The position numbers and the translations under genes are program-made. From the NCBI RefSeq assembly GCF_000004075.3, contig NC_026657.2:40348732-40412731 (forward strand): a stretch of 64,000 bases of DNA, read 5' to 3'. Positions 60,917 through 64,000 of this stretch are shown piece by piece (position 1 is the stretch's first letter; every line of letters begins with the position of its first letter). The notes below the pieces were generated by a model. The model did no database searches, had not been told where the DNA came from, and was given only the letters and a program-made list of their open reading frames with translations. The stretch is from Cucumis sativus. Taxonomy: Eukaryota; Streptophyta; Magnoliopsida; Cucurbitales; Cucurbitaceae.

Positions 60917-63085
60917 ATGCATCGTGGCGTTTTCATATTTGCACATCGGATTTTTGCGAGTTCCAGTGTTGTCAGAACTAGCAGTGGATTTATTTTTTCC
61001 GAGCTCAATCCTCTGAAATCTAGTTTTCATGGATTTCCATTATGTAGAGTGTTTTCCTTTGTACCGGCGCACCGCCGGGCGCCTGATCCCAATGATCCAT
61101 CCAACTTGATGAAGGAAGATGGAATCTCTGCTTGTTCCCAGATGTGGATAGAGAACTTTCGCGAACCGGATAGAATTGTTTCCAATTTGACCACGTATCT
61201 TCAGAAGTTTGAATTATGGGTTTTGGCGTACCAGAAAGTTTGTGCGGATGAGATGGGCTCATATATGCCTCGAAATGCAATACAAAGGTCAGCATTGGAA
61301 GATTTACTTGCCCTTAGAAATGCAGTTCTAGATAGTAGGTTCAATTGGGGGGCAAGATTAAAGTTCTTCATAAAATCACCAAAAGATAAGACGGATTATG
61401 AAGCATTGTCAAAGAGGAAGATAAAGGCTATATTGACAACGACACAGCCTGCTGCATTTCAAGATAAAATTGTTCAAGAGGTTCTGTTTTTGATCCTGGA
61501 ACCAATTTATGAAGCTCGGTTTTCGCCAAAGTCTTATGCATTTAGGCCTGGGAGGAATGCACATACGGTGTTGCGGGTAATTAGAAGGCATTTTGCTGGT
61601 TATTTGTGGTATGTGAAAGGGGATTTAAGTACAATTTTAGATGGCATGAAAGTAGGGGCAGTTATAAATGCTTTAATGAGAGATATTAGAGATAAAAAAG
61701 TGATTGATTTAATTAAATCTGCTTTGGTTACACCAGTTATAACAAGCAAGATTGACGAAGGGGAAAAGAAGAAGAAGAAGAAAAGGAAGTATCAGAAGAA
61801 GAAAGTATTAGCTGAGGACGAACCAAAGCCTGATCCATATTGGTTGGAGACATTTTTTGGTTTTGCTCCTGAAGAGGCAGTGAAGAATCCTTCATGGGGA
61901 CACTGTGGGATACTTAGCCCTCTTCTAGCTAATATTTGTTTAGATGAATTGGACCACTGGATGGAGGGAAAGATCAAAGACTTCTACTCTCCATCTAAGA
62001 GTGATGTTATATGGAATAGTCCTGAAGGAGAAGCAGATCAAGGAAATACGTCCTGGCCAGAATTTGTACCGACGAGTGGTCCGGACAAGACACGGAAGAT
62101 GGATTACATTCGGTATGGAGGTCATATTCTGATTGGTGTTCGAGGACCTAGGGCAGATGCAGCAACATTAAGAAAGCAATTGATTGAGTTTTGTGATGAG
62201 AAATATATGCTCAAGCTTGACAGTGAGTGCCTTCCCATTGAACACATTACCAAGGGTATCATGTTTCTCGATCATGTACTTTGTCGAAGAGTCGTGTACC
62301 CAACGCTTCGGTATACTGCTTCTGGTGGTAAGATCATTAGTGAGAAAGGCGTTGGTACTCTCCTTTCTGTCACGGCAAGCTTGAAACAATGCATTAAGCA
62401 ATTCAGGAAGCTGAGTTTTATAAAGGGTGATAGAGATCCTGATCCACAGCCTTGTTTTAGAATGTTTCATGCCACACAAGCTCACACAAATTCACAAATG
62501 AACAAGTTTTTGTTAACAATTGTGGAGTGGTACAAATATGCAGACAATAGGAGGAAAGTGGTGAACTTTTGCTCTTACATCTTAAGAGGTTCACTTGCAA
62601 AGCTATATGCTGCAAAGTACAAACTCCGTTCACGAGCGAAAGTTTACAAGATTGGTGCTCGAAATCTCAGTCGCCCTTTGAAAGAGAAGAAAGGGCAATC
62701 GCCTGAATACCACAATCTTTTGAGGATGGGCCTTGCTGAGTCAATTGATGGCCTTAAGTTCACTCGGATGTCTCTTGTCCCTGAGACAGACTACACCCCC
62801 TTGCCAAATAACTGGAGACCGGATCATGAAAAGGCCCTGCTCGAATTTATAATGCTTGAAGATCCTAGAACACTTGAGGAGCAACGTAGATGTATTAGGG
62901 AACTGGGTCTTGTTTCACCTCAAGATTACATTTCAATGCTTGTATGGAATTACAAGAGGAATGCAACCATGGATCAGATGTCCCTAATGAACAGTGGCGA
63001 TCATCGAATATTGGGTTTGAACCTGGGCAGTCATGGTTCCAAATCCAAAGAATTGGAAGAGCATGACCAAGCAGCTGAAGTATAA
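60917..63085 (+). CDS. nMAT2: nuclear-encoded mitochondrial group II intron maturase, nMAT2 type (722 aa)
   Basis: Intronless. The N-terminus (MHRGVFIFAHRIFASSSVVR...) is basic, Ser-rich and non-acidic, consistent with mitochondrial import. The RT-like domain follows: RSALEDLLALRNAV, SPKSYAFRPGRNAHTVLRVI, YVKGDLSTILDG and GILSPLLANICLDELD. A Lys-rich insert (about 280-300) interrupts it. The RT catalytic YADD is replaced by YGGH at 400-403, so DNA synthesis is not expected. Domain X (maturase) is recognisable at about 550-600 (SYILRGSLAKLYAAKYKLRS). No DNA-binding or HNH endonuclease domain follows. This is the organisation of type I plant nMATs, which help splice mitochondrial group II introns. 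The ATG at 60917 gives the whole presequence. I recall Arabidopsis nMAT2 as AT5G46920, about 735 aa. Confidence 0.95.
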   Translation: MHRGVFIFAHRIFASSSVVRTSSGFIFSELNPLKSSFHGFPLCRVFSFVPAHRRAPDPNDPSNLMKEDGISACSQMWIENFREPDRIVSNLTTYLQKFELWVLAYQKVCADEMGSYMPRNAIQRSALEDLLALRNAVLDSRFNWGARLKFFIKSPKDKTDYEALSKRKIKAILTTTQPAAFQDKIVQEVLFLILEPIYEARFSPKSYAFRPGRNAHTVLRVIRRHFAGYLWYVKGDLSTILDGMKVGAVINALMRDIRDKKVIDLIKSALVTPVITSKIDEGEKKKKKKRKYQKKKVLAEDEPKPDPYWLETFFGFAPEEAVKNPSWGHCGILSPLLANICLDELDHWMEGKIKDFYSPSKSDVIWNSPEGEADQGNTSWPEFVPTSGPDKTRKMDYIRYGGHILIGVRGPRADAATLRKQLIEFCDEKYMLKLDSECLPIEHITKGIMFLDHVLCRRVVYPTLRYTASGGKIISEKGVGTLLSVTASLKQCIKQFRKLSFIKGDRDPDPQPCFRMFHATQAHTNSQMNKFLLTIVEWYKYADNRRKVVNFCSYILRGSLAKLYAAKYKLRSRAKVYKIGARNLSRPLKEKKGQSPEYHNLLRMGLAESIDGLKFTRMSLVPETDYTPLPNNWRPDHEKALLEFIMLEDPRTLEEQRRCIRELGLVSPQDYISMLVWNYKRNATMDQMSLMNSGDHRILGLNLGSHGSKSKELEEHDQAAEV

Positions 63086-64000
63086 AGTTCTTTTGTTTGG
63101 ATAATATGCTCCATCTTCAATCCTAAGGAAAAACTTTGCATCCTTTGGACTCCGATTCTTTACCACTGTTAGAACATTCAAATTAACAATCCAAGACATT
63201 CGGTAAAATTCCAAGTTCTCAATGATTAGCACTGCTGTGTTTTTGAGTCTCATCTTAACGATATGACAACTGTCTCGGTGATCTGTATCAGAAACTATGG
63301 CATTGTATCAGGTATGGGTTACATATTCTCCTCCTTAAATTCGGAGGTTCTGTTTCCTATGTGGCAAGGAGCAGTCACTCTAATTTTGACGTGGATCAAT
63401 TGTGGTTGGGATACTAAAAGGTTAATTTTGCCATCTGATGTACTTGGTCATTAATTTTTCGAATAGAGAATCATACAGCATTTTAGTTGCAGGTATATCT
63501 TTTCTGTTGATTTTTGAATACAGGATTTTGGTATATTTTTGATGCAGATGGTTGTATCAGGTACGAATTTCTCAAATAATTCCTAGATTTTTGTTTTTCG
63601 CTCATTAACTTGTTTAGTTTGTTGCTGAATTCTGCCTTCCAAACCTACCAAGAATATTCAAACAGGTACTTAATCGGCCTAAACTTGCTTTGAGATAAAA
63701 TTTGCTGTGGCTGGGCTGGGATGCAGGGGGGAGGAATTCATTAGGTTGTTATTAGCAAATACCACTATTTATTGTTTTGTTGCAGAATTAATTTTTGGAT
63801 TAGTCTATATTGATCGACTGTCTCTATTGTGTTGATACTAGTAAATACCAGTATATTATTGTTTTGGATCCAGAGAAGGTTGAAACTCATTTTGCCATTC
63901 TTTTCAATCTTTCCATTGAAGGACCAAGAGAAAAGAAATCAACTCGAGAGTCACAAACCTTGAAGTTTAGTGTGAAGGCTTATAATATAACCATAGTTCT
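63086..64000. other. 3' flank of nMAT2
   Basis: Follows the maturase stop codon and must include its 3' UTR. Sequence is moderately AT-rich with GTATCAGGTA repeated (near 63307 and 63556). I see no second gene before the window ends. Confidence 0.5.

Overview
The window is nuclear DNA from a flowering plant. It has AT-rich intergenic DNA, spliced genes with plant GT-AG introns, a plant-type U2 snRNA promoter, an expansin-like gene, a phragmoplastin-type dynamin, a nuclear-encoded mitochondrial maturase and a Tat-lineage Ty3/gypsy element. Gag and gene sequence style suggest a dicot, most likely a cucurbit (Cucumis-like), but that assignment is inference from memory.

Layout. 1-2695 is AT-rich DNA without a recognisable gene. 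2696-15265 is one complete LTR retrotransposon (891/894-bp LTRs, AAGTC target duplication, gag, protease, RT, two RNases H, integrase). Its long non-coding 3' part is built from four different repeat arrays. Gag-pol is broken by many frameshifts although the LTRs are nearly identical. 15266-25078 is gene-free AT-rich DNA with small repeats and a decayed MITE, and 25079-25690 is a decayed fragment of a second gypsy element.

From 26197 the window is a gene island. On the minus strand lie a Man1/Src1 C-terminal-domain membrane protein (9 exons, 400 aa), a 99-aa protein of unknown function, a membrane-anchored MYB/SANT protein (309 aa), an expansin-like B protein (5 exons, 255 aa), a DRP1-type dynamin (15 exons, 613 aa) and a RABH1/Rab6 GTPase (6 exons, 208 aa). 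On the plus strand lie a U2 snRNA gene (52578-52773) and an intronless nuclear maturase of the nMAT2 type (722 aa). I rebuilt exon structures by hand; reading frame stays open across every junction and the lengths fit the families.

The genes are independent single transcription units, not an operon-like set. Several act at membranes: inner nuclear envelope or ER (Man1-like, maMYB), Golgi (RABH1) and plasma membrane or cell plate (DRP1). EXLB acts in the cell wall, and U2 and nMAT2 in nuclear and organellar splicing.

The most unusual signals are a tandem 3' repeat of the retroelement, in which each unit encodes two hairpins, one with paired compensatory substitutions between copies; five regularly spaced CACGTG boxes in each LTR; an excess of frameshifts in an apparently young element; a hAT-type MITE 49 bp from a 3' splice site; a GC-AG intron in DRP1; and a dispersed family of AT-rich fold-back elements.
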